Below are positions 25,019 to 34,833 of a DNA stretch of 64,000 bases, piece by piece (position 1 is the stretch's first letter; each line of letters begins with the position of its first letter). The stretch is taken from assembly GCA_905221605.1 (NCBI GenBank), contig CAJNDS010001258.1:619857-683856 (forward strand). Reading direction: 5' to 3'. This stretch comes from Symbiodinium natans. Taxonomy: Eukaryota > Sar > Dinophyceae > Suessiales > Symbiodiniaceae. Made by a program: the position numbers and the translations under genes. Under the pieces are notes generated by a model, which saw only the letters and a program-made list of their open reading frames with translations, was not told the origin of the DNA and ran no database searches.

Positions 25019-25109
25019 CCCCAAATCATGAGGCAACTTGTTCTGCCTCTTGGGTGGTTGTCCCGCTCTACAGACTGGGTGGGATACGCTGGGCTCCCGC
25101 AGAGCCATA
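25019..25109 (+). CDS. Candidate isolated exon
   Basis: Follows CCTGCAG. It reads PQIMRQLVLPLGWLSRSTDW, then a GTGGGA donor at 25079 or continuation through GYAGLPQSH. Acceptor good, end uncertain. Confidence 0.42.
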
Positions 25110-25265
25110 GTCTTGAGAGTTGAAGAATGCGTATAGTGAAGATAAATGCACAAATTCGAAGAATAGATATGCATACATGTACATTCTGATTTACATCATG
25201 TTAGGCCACGAGCAGCCTAATGAGTGGGGCTTAGGGAACTGATGATATCCAAGGCACGGTTGCAG

Positions 25266-25346
25266 GAGATGATGGCAGCATGGCCGCAAAAGCAGCTCAT
25301 GGCTCCAGCCCGGACTCAGTTCGGGGACCCTTACTTCCTAGCCTAG
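25266..25346 (+). CDS. Candidate terminal exon with stop
   Basis: Follows GTTGCAG. It reads EMMAAWPQKQLMAPARTQFG then DPYFLA and a TAG stop at 25344-25346. It could be the 3' end of a plus-strand gene, or an internal exon ending at an earlier donor. Confidence 0.4.
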   Translation, partial: EMMAAWPQKQLMAPARTQFGDPYFLA

Positions 25347-25612
25347 GCTTGACCCTAGACCTTATGACCCTAAACCATAAACCCAATTCTCAGGGCCTGC
25401 TTGGTGGGTGGAAAAATTAGGTTTAGGGTTTAGGGTTCGGGCTTAGGGTTAAGGGTGGTTTGCGGTTTAGGATTTAGGGCTTGATACACTTCTTCTCAAC
25501 CAGGCTACGGGCCCCGCAGCCGCTACTTCTTGCTTGCACCCCCAAAAACCGTCGACCCCCTCAACGTCGATTAAACGGAGGGCTTTTCCGGGGGTTCTTT
25601 TGCGAATGAGGT

Positions 25613-26425
25613 TGGTTCGCCTTGTTCCTACGGTAGGAATGACATATAGGGCACGCCTCGTTCCTACGGTAGGAATGAGTTTGGTTCGCCTTGATCCTAC
25701 GGTAGGAATGACTTGGGGCACGCCTCGTTCCTACGGTAGGAATGAGGTTGGTTCGCCTTGTTCCTACGGTCGGAATGACTTGGGGCACGCCTCCTTCCTA
25801 CGGTAGGAATGAGGTTGGTTCGCCTTGTTCCTACGGTAGGAATGACAAAAAAGGCACGCCTCGTTCCTACAGTAGGAATGAGGTTGGTTCGCCTTGTTCC
25901 TACGGTAGGAATGACATATAGGGCACGCCTCGGTCCTACGGTAGGAATGAGGTTGGTTCGCCTTGTTCCTACGGTAGGAATGACATATAGGGCACACCTC
26001 GTTCCTACGGTAGGAATGAGGTTGGTTCGCCTTGTTCCTACGGTAGGAATGACATATAGGGCACGCCTCGTTCCTACGGTAGGAATGAGGTTGGTTCGCC
26101 TTGTTCCTACGGTAGGAATGACATATAGGGCAAGCCTCGTTCCTACGGTAGGAATGTGGTTGGTTCGCCTTGTTCCTACGGTAGGAATGACTTGGGGCAC
26201 GCCTCGTTCCTACGGTAGGAATGAGGTTGGTTCGCCTTGTTCCTACGGTAGGAATGATTTGGGGCACGCCTCGTTCCTACGGTAGGAATGAGGTTGGTTC
26301 GCCTTGTTCCTACGGTAGGAATGATTTGGCGCACGCCTCGTTCCTACGATAGGAAAGAGGTTGGTTCGCTTTGTTCCTACTGTAGGAATGACATATAGGG
26401 CACGCCTCGTTCCTACGGTATTGGG
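25613..26425. repeat. Array of about 24 TTCCTACGGTAGGAA dyads
   Basis: Each dyad has 7-base arms, TTCCTAC and GTAGGAA, around one central base. Copies alternate between two spacers, one with GGTTGGTTCGCCTTG and one with CATATAGGGCACGCCTC or CTTGGGGCACGCCTC, giving a higher-order period of 66 or 69 bases. Several copies carry single-base changes that mostly weaken one arm. The period is a multiple of 3, so both strands have long Val/Pro/Thr/Gly frames that are artefacts of the repeat. Confidence 0.92.
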
Positions 26426-26605
26426 GATCTACGTTTAACGGGTTCCCCTACTACAACCCTCTGAACTACCCCTCCTCCCCCCCCCCCCATTCCCCCCATA
26501 ACTAAGGCTATTTGGGGATTTAGCTGAATTAAGGCTACTAAAGAGGGGGGGGGGCATGATTGTTGTAACGTACATGCACAGGAACCGTCATGTCGAAGAA
26601 GCCCT

Positions 26606-26769
26606 ATTTGGAGGTTCATGGGTAGCTGTAAGCCTTACAACTATGAACCCTCCATGTAGGGCTATTGTAAGCAGGGTTACAAGTATGGTAACTATACTTG
26701 TAACCCTATTTGGGGTACTTGTAACTCTGCCTGTCTTGTGCTTACCCATGAACCATGAACCTCCAAGTA
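26606..26769. mobile_element. Foldback element, family A
   Basis: Starts TTTGGAGGTTCATGGGTA and ends CCATGAACCTCCAAGTA, complementary ends, with an internal second copy of the CATGAACCCTCCA motif and paired TTGTAA blocks. A 170-codon frame across it (26556-27068) is probably spurious. Confidence 0.65.
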
Positions 26770-27107
26770 TGTACGATGTCGTCACGAGTGAATGTCAGCA
26801 ACGTAGGATTGCGATTGAGGATGCTGCAGGACAGCATCGGGAAAGCCTAAACCCTAAACCCTTGCCTGCCTCGTGCGAGTGCGAGAGTCGAACCCCTAAA
26901 CCCCTAAACCCTAAACCCTATACGGGGGCAACCGAAAGGGGACAAAGGACGAAGATATCAACCCTCAACAGTTGCCTAGATATGTTCCCCAGACCAACCA
27001 GAAAAGAACCACAAGACCACCTAAGGGAAACCGGGTCAAAGGAAGGGCTATCCACTCCAACCCTCTAACCCCAGTTCAGACTTTTCTTTTCGCTGGACGG
27101 ACTAGTG

Positions 27108-27140
27108 GCCATCCTTGAGCCAAATAGAATCCGGGTCATT
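27108..27140 (-). other. LTR-like segment with spliced-leader-like end
   Basis: Read on the minus strand, it starts AATGACCCGGATTC and continues through TTTGGCTCAAG, then GATGG. The retroelement LTR has AATGAACCCGG, then TTTGGCTCAAG and ATGG in the same order. The shared core equals the spliced-leader 3' end. An ATG follows directly (MATSPSSEKK). Confidence 0.35.
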
Positions 27141-27438
27141 GCCCTTGTCAGACTCCTTTCAACTTATCCTTACCATCTCCGCACCCTAAACCCCCTCATC
27201 CCTGGAACAGGAAGTACTCACGTCTCAACTGCAAGCTTCTCTGGTGGCGCCGCTTGTATTGAAACTCAGGACATGGCGGGACCGAGATGAAACTTCCCCA
27301 AATTCGGGCTCCCTGTACCCCGAACCCCTAAACCCTGAACCGTTGCATAGAGACATAGAGATTATCCAGAAAGGCCTTCACATAGCTGCTCATGAACCCT
27401 GAACCTAACCCTACGTCCGAAATCCTAAACCCTAAACC

Positions 27439-27882
27439 CTACTTACAATTACCCAAAAGGGCAAGCTTGAGCAGCCGAGGCATGAGCGGACCCTGAAAGG
27501 CCTTCAGGAGGAGTTGCAGGCGACGGCTGATACACATACCACCAGTTTCGTCGCTTGGCAACCCCCCATATAACCATTTTATCACCTGCCCAAAACCCAA
27601 TTCTCGCACCAAGCATTCTTTGCTCGTTGCAGCTGGAACATATTTTGGCAAATGCAGGTTCTCCACGTAGGATGTGTGGGGTTTGTTGAAAGCCGGGATG
27701 ATGACAGGGATGCAGGATTGCTGAAGGGGATACTGCTGCGGCGGTGTGGGAATCCCCACAGAATACAAGTCAGGGTAGGGCTCTACATGTTCATTTTGAC
27801 ATCTCTGGATGTTGGTTAGGAACCCGCCAAGATAGGTTACCTCTATTCTTTTGGAAATTCCATAAACCTCTAACGCAAAAGC
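27439..27882 (-). CDS. Candidate minus-strand exon of about 148 codons
   Basis: On the minus strand the frame opens right after TCTAG at 27885-27883, an acceptor-like boundary, and runs to a stop at about 27439. Peptides: VYGISKRIEVTYLGGFLTNI, SCIPVIIPAFNKPHTSYVEN, LHLPKYVPAATSKECLVREL. Composition is convincingly protein-like and the length is unusual for this window. A possible donor (GTAAGT) lies near the end. The IPVII stretch recalls some glycosyltransferases, but this is too weak to call. Plus-strand alternatives exist (KLEQPRHERTLKGLQEELQA from 27463). A second minus piece at 28414-28518 also follows CTAG and ends in TGA. Confidence 0.42.
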   Translation of the reverse strand, partial: AFALEVYGISKRIEVTYLGGFLTNIQRCQNEHVEPYPDLYSVGIPTPPQQYPLQQSCIPVIIPAFNKPHTSYVENLHLPKYVPAATSKECLVRELGFGQVIKWLYGGLPSDETGGMCISRRLQLLLKAFQGPLMPRLLKLALLGNCK

Positions 27883-28772
27883 CTAGATGCCAAAATGGTG
27901 TGGGGGTGAAACACAACAGCCTAAACGGTTAAACTCAGGCAGCAGTGCATCCGACAGGTCAGCTGGGCAGGTGGCAAAAATGAACCCTGCCCCTAAACGC
28001 CCTAAACCCTAAACCTGTGGACGTATTGCATCGCTGCAGCATGTTTGCCAGACTGCTGCTAGGTAGGTGGCAACAAAAACCCGTATGCGGAGTTCAGAAG
28101 CTCCTAGGAAGCTCTTTTGACTTAGTAAGTCTACCTGTGTTCACCTTTGAACCCCTTCATAATCCCAGCCCCGTCCCAGATTATTAAGGATCCCCGAAAA
28201 CCCCAAAATTGTTTGGGGGGGCGGGGGGGGGGGGGACCCCTACGCACTAAAGCGAGTCCAACATTTTTGGGCGTGGGATTTTTAGGGTTTCGGGTTTTAG
28301 GGTTGGGCTTTTCGGGATTAGAGTTGAGGCTTTGGGGTTTCGGGTTTGGGGGCTTCAGTTTGCGTTCAGCCTTTTTTGTTTCGTGACGAGGTTTAGGGAA
28401 TCGGGTTTGGGCCTCAGGCCGTAAAAGCACAAAACAGTTGTTCCCCATGCAGCCTGAGCAACGGTGGAGTGCTGTCTGCAATTGTTTGCTGCCGCACCGG
28501 CTGAATCCCAGTGGCAGCCTAGGACGTCATAGGGGCCGGACACGGGGGAGGGCCACTGCTTGGGATCCTGTGTGCGCGTCCATTCCTTTGTCATAGTGGG
28601 GTGACATTTTACTTCTTTAAGTACCCGGTACATGAACCCAATAAGGAATGGACATTTACATTTTTAGTAGTATCCCAACCATGAACTAGAGTTTACTGGA
28701 TCCGCAAAGAGACACAGACAGTGAGAGCAGAGCTCTGTTCTCGATTAAGGAGAGAAACCCTGGTACCCGCAG

Positions 28773-29496
28773 AGAGTGGGCCTGCATGTCCTGAGTCAAG
28801 CCCTACACTGGGGCATACTCACCCCTGGAAGCTGTGAGAACCCCCGCCCCACCCCAACCCTGAAAACCCTAAACCTTAAAAACCTAAGCCCTTTCTCCCG
28901 TAACCCTAAATCTGAAAACCCTTATCCCAAAGCTGCACACTTCCCTGCCGGCCTCTATGTGGATAGGACCACTAGCGCTGGCGCTCGCGTCTTGAGGAGG
29001 TGATAGGGGTCCCGGGGACAGAGGCTCAAGCGGGTTCTACACCCTAAACCCGAAACCCGAAAACCCTAAAACCCTAAACCCTCAACCTTAAAACCCTGAA
29101 CCCTAAACCCTAAAACCCTAAACCCTAAACCCTAAACCCTAAAACCCTGAACCCTAAACCTTAAAACCCTAAACCCTAAACCCTAAACCCAAAAGCCCTG
29201 AACCCTAATTAAACCCTAAAACCCTAAACCCTAAACCTTGAACCTGGCACCCCAGCCAAGAGCTGATAAAACCTCCTCAGTGTCAGCTTGCCGTGAGCGA
29301 CATAAAACACGTCCACAACTTGGGCACATAGCCAGCTAGGCTTAGGGTTTAGGGCTTGGGGTTTAGGGTTTACGGTTTACGGTTTAGGGTTTAGGGTTTA
29401 CGGTTTAGGGATTGGGGTTTGGGGTTTGGGGTTTGGGGTTTCAGCATGTGTGACATGCTTCATGCGTGTACCACGCCCGGCGTGTGTTGTGGTGTG
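28773..29496 (+). CDS. Candidate four-exon gene segment
   Basis: Exons 28773-28833, 28933-28999, 29281-29292 and 29445-29496 join in phase to about 64 codons. Peptides: RVGLHVLSQALHWGILTPGS, AHFPAGLYVDRTTSAGARVL, MCDMLHACTTPGVCCGV. Donors are GTGAGA, GTGATA, GTGAGC and GTAAGG, three of them strong. Acceptors are CCCGCAG, AAAG, CCTCAG and TTTCAG. The 12-base third exon is the weakest call. No family recognised. Confidence 0.5.
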
Positions 29497-29884
29497 GTAA
29501 GGTTCTCGCCCAACTCGCCCACCCCACATTGACCTTGGGTTTAGGGTTTAGGGTTTGAACCCCCTAAAGGTAGGGTCTCAGGGTATAACCCCCCCCCCCC
29601 CCCCCCCCCCAAAAAAGAAAAAAGAAAAAATACCAGATAAGCAGAGCTTAGAAATCTAAGCGTGCCAGTTTCTTTTGACCAAGGTTCTGGACCGGACACC
29701 AAACGGTTAGGGCTTCAATTTGCCGGTTAGCCTGAAACTCTGAACAATCCTTCCATCCCCAAACCCTAAACCCCTGAAGCCTAGAACCCTAAACCCGAAA
29801 CCCTGAACCCTGAACCCTAAACCCTAAACACCCTAAACCCCAACCCCCTGAACCCTAAACTGCAGGGTTCAGGTTAAGGCTTAG

Positions 29885-29993
29885 TCGTATGGCGGTGCCT
29901 CAAGTTACTCCTAATCTCTTGGCGGAACAGCCAAGTCGAATTCCTAAATGCCAGCTAGGGTACCAGAGCCCTGCAGCACGACATGCGGCTTTT
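29885..29993 (+). CDS. Candidate isolated exon
   Basis: Follows GGCTTAG and precedes GTAGGG. It reads MAVPQVTPNLLAEQPSRIPK then CQLGYQSPAARHAAF. No phase-matched neighbour was found. Confidence 0.42.
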
Positions 29994-30086
29994 GTAGGGA
30001 CCCCAAACCCTAAGCCCTAAACTCTGAACGCTAAACCCTAAATGCTTTACTTCTACCTAGCCCCCATCCTAATCCACTAGCTGCAG

Positions 30087-32885
30087 GGTTCCGCGTGTTC
30101 ACCCTATGCGCATGCGGTTGATGCTGACGGTCCCATGGAGGATCCGGAGAGAGGCCCAAAGAAAACTCCAAAGGGTTTTATAGGGTTTAGGGTTTAGGGT
30201 TTAGGGTTTTATAGGTTATAGGCTTTAGGGTTTAGGGTTTAGGGTATATATTTTCTCTTCTTGGGTTTAAGAGGATCATATTCAGGAATATTTTTCAGAG
30301 GGGCCAGGTTCAGGGGTATTCTAAGCGGCGATTAGGCGTAAGGCAGCCGGAGCTCGAACCGGTTCTACCCCTCAGGGGAGAACCGTGAACCTAAACCCCA
30401 AACCCTACTGTAAACCCTAAACCCTAAACCCTAAACCCTAAACCCTAAACCCTAAACCCTAAACCCCAAACCCTAAACCCTAAACCCTAAACCCTAAACC
30501 CTAAACCCTAAACCCTAAACCCTAAACCCTAAACCCTAAACCCTAAACCCTAAACCCTAAACCCTAAACCCTAAGCCCTAAGCCCTAAACCCAAAACCCT
30601 AAACCCTAAACCGAAGCAGGGTCAACTCCGGATCTTCGCGGCTCGACGTTGTCCTTACGCATGATGCTGCTGAACTTTGCCGGTGGCACTTCAAGAATGT
30701 CCACCCTCAACCCTAGAACCATATTCTGCTGAGCCCCAAGCTCTAAACCCCCCAAATCCCAAATCCTAAGCCCCACCCCAAAAAGCGGTTTAGGGTTTAG
30801 GGTTTAGGGTGTAGGGTTTAGGGTTTAGGGTATAGGGTAAACCCAACCCCCCAGCTGACTTTCGCCCGCTAATGCTCCCCAGACACCTCTTGCTTTGATA
30901 CCTTTCCAGCCTGACAAGGTCTCGGAGCCCCTACAAAAGCCACGGAAGGTTGAGGGTTTAGGGAGGTTTAGGGTTTCAGGTGCAGGGTTTGGGGCTTGGG
31001 GTTCAGGGTTTCGGGTGTAGGGGTTGCACGGTAAAAGCCCAAGCCCCAAGACCAATAAGCCCCTAGGCACGACACGCCCCCCTAAACCCTAAACCCTAAA
31101 CCCTAAACCCTAAACCCTAAACCCTAAACCCTAAACCCTAAACCCTAAACCCTAAACCCTAAACCCTAAACCCTAAGCCTAAACCCTAAACCCTAAACCC
31201 TAAACCTCCGAAGTGTCTCCAGCAATCGTGGCAACTGATTGGCGGATCAAGAAACCACGTCGAGGGCTTTAAGGCTCTTGGGGCAATGACTCATGGAGTT
31301 TGAGGGTTTAGGGTTTGGGGTGTAGGGTTCTGGGTTCTAGGGCTTAGGTTTTTTTGGGTTTAGGCTTTTAGGGTTTGAGAGTTTTTTGGGGTTCAGGACT
31401 TCGGGTTTAGGGTTTTGGGTTTTGGGTTTAGGGGGTTAAGGGTTTAAGGGTTTTTAGGGCTTTATGGCCGAAACGTCTCTTTCTGCAGGGGGGGGGGAGT
31501 AATTGTGCGGAATCGTTTAGGAGTAATGGCAACTGAAGCTACAACAATTAGGGCAACCTCGAACCATAAGCTTAGATGGCAGAGCCCAGGGGGGAACCCT
31601 CTGAGCCCTAAAACCCCAGACCCTTCAACGTAGCCCCTCGTAAAATGCAAAACATAAAGTTGAAAACCTAAAGGAAAGCCGAAACCCGAAACCCTAGTGC
31701 AGTATCACCACCGACCTCCCGACACTCCGTGGCAGAAACCCGAAGACCCCCCGCCCCCCCCCCCTAAATTGGAAACCATGCTTAGGGTTTAGGGTTTAAG
31801 GGTTGAGGTTTAGGGTTTAGGGCTTAGGGTTTAGGGTTTGGTGGGTTTAGGGTCGAACGACCAACTACCCAATATTAGGGTCCAAATAAGCTTTTCAGTT
31901 TGGGATTAGTTGCCACCTGCAGACCCTTTTACTGTAAATGGATCCTGTGGCTTCTTTACGCAGGCTGAGACCCTAAGCAGTCTAGGCGCTTTAGGGTTTA
32001 GGGTGTAGGGTTTAGGGTTTAGGGTTTTAGGGTTTAAAACCCTAAACCCACTTGCCTATCACTATGCCCATATGTAAGGGTACGTGGGCTGCTCTTGTTG
32101 TGGGGTATGCGGTTGCCAGAAGTTACCGGTAGACTGTTTGTTTCGGCCCTAACCCTTATAACCCTGAGAACCAGGGTTCTGTCCTAGGGTTTAGGGTTTA
32201 GGGTTTAGGGTTTAAGGTTTAGGGTTTAGGGTTTAGGGGCCCTTGACTTGATCCGCGCAGCAGTTGCAATGCAGCCGTCGTGTCTGGTCCAGTGGCTGGA
32301 GGGCCCCGCGAACCAGCCCCTCCTCCAGGTCCCCAAGTCATAGGCCATCCACACCCCCCCCCCCCCCCGGGGGCTTAGGGCTTAGGGTTTAGGGTTTAGG
32401 GTTTAGGGCTTAGGGCTTAGGGCTTAGGGCTTAGGGTTTAATTAGGGTTTACGGTTTAGGGCTTAGGGCTTAGGGCTTTGGGAGGGCTCAGGGAGCCCAA
32501 AGATGAGACTAAAGAAGGAGCCTAGGGGCAACCTCTAGACTCATATCCCACACAGAGTGTAGTCCTCCGTTCTAAACCCTAAACCCTAAACCCTAAGGAC
32601 CGAAGAATCCCCGAAAGAGGAACATTTTTTCTACTGATTGGAGCAGAAGAGTACGAAGCCTGAGACTCCAGACCCAATTCCCCCAACACCCACTTCAACG
32701 TTCATGGGTGGCTAGATGTGGGGTTTAGAGTTTAAAACTTAGGGTTGAGGATACTTGTTGGTATATCCTAGTACACCCCGAATTCAGGTGCATGTCGCCG
32801 TTTTTATCTCTAACCAAGAGCTTGCAAGCAGACTCTAAGCCCAACGGCTTGGGTTCCAAGAGGTTACTACTTGCGGAGTTTTTGG
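30087..32885 (+). CDS. Candidate ten-exon gene segment
   Basis: Exons 30087-30174, 30347-30384, 30620-30698, 30910-30948, 31223-31273, 31703-31728, 31923-31963, 32261-32328, 32647-32707 and 32832-32885 join into one frame of about 181 codons, all nine junctions in phase. Peptides: SRLDVVLTHDAAELCRWHFK, PDKVSEPLQKPRK, QSWQLIGGSRNHVEGFK, FYCKWILWLLYA (hydrophobic), MQPSCLVQWLEGPANQPLLQ, SKPNGLGSKRLLLAEFL. Acceptors include TACCTTTCCAG and CGCGCAG. Donors are GT except GC at 31274 and 31964. Introns of 124-429 bases hold TTTAGGG arrays of both orientations. It may continue to 33521-33530 and 33609-33678 in phase. No family recognised; ends incomplete. Confidence 0.52.
30412..30611. repeat. Longest interstitial CCCTAAA tract, within a candidate intron
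   Basis: About 27 units of CCCTAAA with rare variants, ending eight bases before the exon at 30620. It fills most of the candidate intron 30385-30619. Confidence 0.95.
31082..31205. repeat. Interstitial CCCTAAA tract
   Basis: About 17 units, with one CCTAAGC variant, inside the candidate intron 30949-31222. Confidence 0.95.
31489..31600 (+). CDS. Candidate exon, out of phase with its neighbours
   Basis: Follows TCTCTTTCTGCAG, a strong acceptor, then a G run. It reads GVIVRNRLGVMATEATTIRA then TSNHKLRWQSPGG. It does not fit the phase of the surrounding ten-exon model unless the G run length is wrong; it could be an alternative exon. Confidence 0.38.
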
Positions 32886-33245
32886 GTTTGGGGAGGGGGG
32901 GGGGGGGAGATAGGTTTCCGGAGATTCCGGTCGGACGAAGCCCTATACTTTATCCTCGAAAGCCCCCAAACCCTACATGATAAAGTCCCAAACATCTCAA
33001 AAACTCAGCATTCCTTGAATCACGATGCCCCTTATAGACACCTGAGCCCTCAAGCCTAAAGCTCCCTAAGCCCTAAACCCTACACGGCTAAACCCCTAAA
33101 CCCTAAGCCCCTAAACCCCTAGGCCATAACCTCCTAAACCCTAAGCCCCTAAACCCCTAAACGCCTAAACCCCTAAACCCTAAGCCCCAAAAACCCCCCA
33201 CATACGGGACCCCACTCGGCTGCCACTGCATGCCATCGCGTACAG

Positions 33246-33308
33246 TGTGAGAGGCGTTCTCTAAGAGCCTTCCCGGAGCAGCCTCTAACTGGCTCGTCGG
33301 CTTACTAG
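33246..33308 (+). CDS. Candidate exon ending in stop
   Basis: Follows GTACAG. It reads CERRSLRAFPEQPLTGSSAY then TAG. Not phase-matched to neighbours; other frames are possible. Confidence 0.3.
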   Translation, partial: CERRSLRAFPEQPLTGSSAY

Positions 33309-33608
33309 GGTTTAGGGGTTAGGGTTTATGAACCTAGGGCCATAGGTGCGGTTTAGGGTTTAGGGTTTAGGGTTTAGGATTTAGGGTTTAGGGTTTAGGG
33401 TTTAGGATTTAGGATTTAGGGTTTAGGCCTTAGGGTTTAGGGTTTTCGGGCTTAGGGTCCTAAGGCCTAAGCCCTACAACCTCAAAAAGCCTCCACCCCA
33501 TCCGCGCCGGTGTTGGTCAGGAGCATTCCAGCTGACACTATCTAAACCCTATACCCTAAACACTAAACCCTACACACCCTAGGAAAGCCCAGTTTCCTTT
33601 TGTTGCAG

Positions 33609-33678
33609 AAACAGCCAGAGAGGCAGCTGTCAGCAGTCTAGCGCATCGCTGAAAGGGGGGACACGTAGATGCCAGGAG
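33609..33678 (+). CDS. Candidate exon with strong acceptor
   Basis: Preceded by TTTCCTTTTGTTGCAG and followed by GTGCAC. It reads NSQRGSCQQSSASLKGGTRR then CQE. In phase with the ten-exon model upstream if a 10-base exon at 33521-33530 is real. Confidence 0.5.
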
Positions 33679-33848
33679 GTGCACCATTTGGGTTTAGGGT
33701 TTACGGTTTAGGGTTTAGGGTTTAGGATTTGGGGTTTCGGGGTGGATGGTTTAGGGTTTAGGGTTTAGGTCAAGTCGCACTCGTCGAATATTTGGGGGAA
33801 TGGGACGACAGTGAGTGTTTAAGTAAGCTATAGGCTTGAAGGTTCTAG

Positions 33849-34074
33849 GTTGGGATGTTCCCCTTATACTAAAAGCCCATAAATCTTTGTCATGGGTAGC
33901 ATTGTACATTTTTAAGGGTACTTAAGCCCAATAAGGACTATAGATTTTCTTTTTTTAATACTATCCCAACCATGAACTAGCTTATACGAACAGCCTATAG
34001 GTAGGGATTCTAGTACCCCTATTGTAAAGCCGATTATGGACTGCTCGTAGAACGGGGAGCATCCCAAGTTCTAG
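33849..34074. mobile_element. Introner-like element, family D, between CTAG repeats
   Basis: CTAG occurs at 33845-33848 and again at 34071-34074. The sequence between starts GTTGGGATGTTCCCC and ends GGGGAGCATCCCAAGTT then CTAG, complementary ends, so it is a GT-AG unit between 4-bp duplications. Related ends occur at 42234-42330, 53145-53242 and 35513-35600. Confidence 0.6.
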
Positions 34075-34183
34075 GTATATGTAGGGTTTAGATTTAGGGT
34101 TTAGGGTTTAGGGTTTAGGGTTTAGCGTTTAGGGTTTAGGGTTTAGGGTTTAGGCTTCATGGTTCAGGGTATCGGGTTGGCAG

Positions 34184-34293
34184 GGTTGAACGCGTCATGT
34201 CCGCCAAAAGAGCCCCCGGGAGAGTCAATGGTGCACCTCAGTGGCAGCGATCGCGCCGGGCAGTGTTTAGTTCAAAGGGAGCATCTAAGGGCG
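34184..34293 (+). CDS. Candidate isolated exon
   Basis: Follows TTGGCAG. One frame reads VERVMSAKRAPGRVNGAPQW then QRSRRAVFSSKGASK, basic. Another open frame ends at a GTGCAC donor at 34230. Frame not settled by neighbours. Confidence 0.4.
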
Positions 34294-34371
34294 GTTTAGG
34301 GTTTAGGGCTTAGGGTTTAGGATTTAGGGTGCAGGAGTTTCGGGTTTTAAAGGTTAGCAGTTTCAACTTAG

Positions 34372-34440
34372 AACCTCTACCTACCTGGAATGCCAGGGAA
34401 AGTATCCGCCCCCTTGTCAAATTATGCACGAACCCACTAT
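34372..34440 (+). CDS. Candidate isolated exon
   Basis: Follows TTTCAACTTAG and precedes a GC donor. It reads NLYLPGMPGKVSAPLSNYAR then THY, phase 0-0, compatible with the next segment if that begins at 34498. Confidence 0.42.
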
Positions 34441-34490
34441 GCCCCGAAACCCTAAACCCTGAACTTTAACACTAAAACCCCAAAACCCAG

Positions 34491-34573
34491 GCTCAAGCCT
34501 CAGCTAAGGTGGCTTGCTCCTGCTGTCCCTTGTTCTGAAGCATGTTCAACGATCGCGAAACCCGAAGAATCCT
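34491..34573 (+). CDS. Candidate isolated exon
   Basis: Follows ACCCAG (or AAG at 34497) and precedes GTAAAC. It reads PQLRWLAPAVPCSEACSTIA then KPEES. Donor good; acceptor ambiguous. Confidence 0.45.
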
Positions 34574-34764
34574 GTAAACCCTAAACCCTAGGGTTTCAAA
34601 AAGGTTTAGGGTTTAGAATTTAAGATTAGTGTTTAGGGACGCTAAACCCTAAACCCTGAACCCTAGACCCCAGACCCTAGACCCTAAACCCTAAACCCTA
34701 AACCCTACACCTTGTCTGGTGAAAGTTGCCCCTAGGTTTTCCCTTTGATTCCTCGTGGGCCCAG

Positions 34765-34833
34765 AGGCGCGTGGCCCGGGTGGCTGCGGTTGCCGAAGGG
34801 GCGCTGGCGGCCGAAGAAAAAGCTCGCTGTTAG
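34765..34833 (+). CDS. Candidate exon ending in stop
   Basis: Follows GGCCCAG. It reads RRVARVAAVAEGALAAEEKA then RC and TAG, alanine-rich and helical. It could be a 3' terminal exon. Confidence 0.35.
   Translation, partial: RRVARVAAVAEGALAAEEKARC

Noticed and set aside
25467-26285. Val/Pro/Thr/Gly repeat proteins on both strands
   Set aside because: Product of the 66/69-base dyad array; symmetry of the dyads explains openness on both strands.
25613-26425. CRISPR-like array
   Set aside because: Spacers are not unique; two spacers alternate, and the context is eukaryotic.
26556-27068. 170-codon plus-strand gene
   Set aside because: The first two thirds lie across a foldback element; only the last part (26931-27110) looks coding, and there other frames and the opposite strand are equally open.
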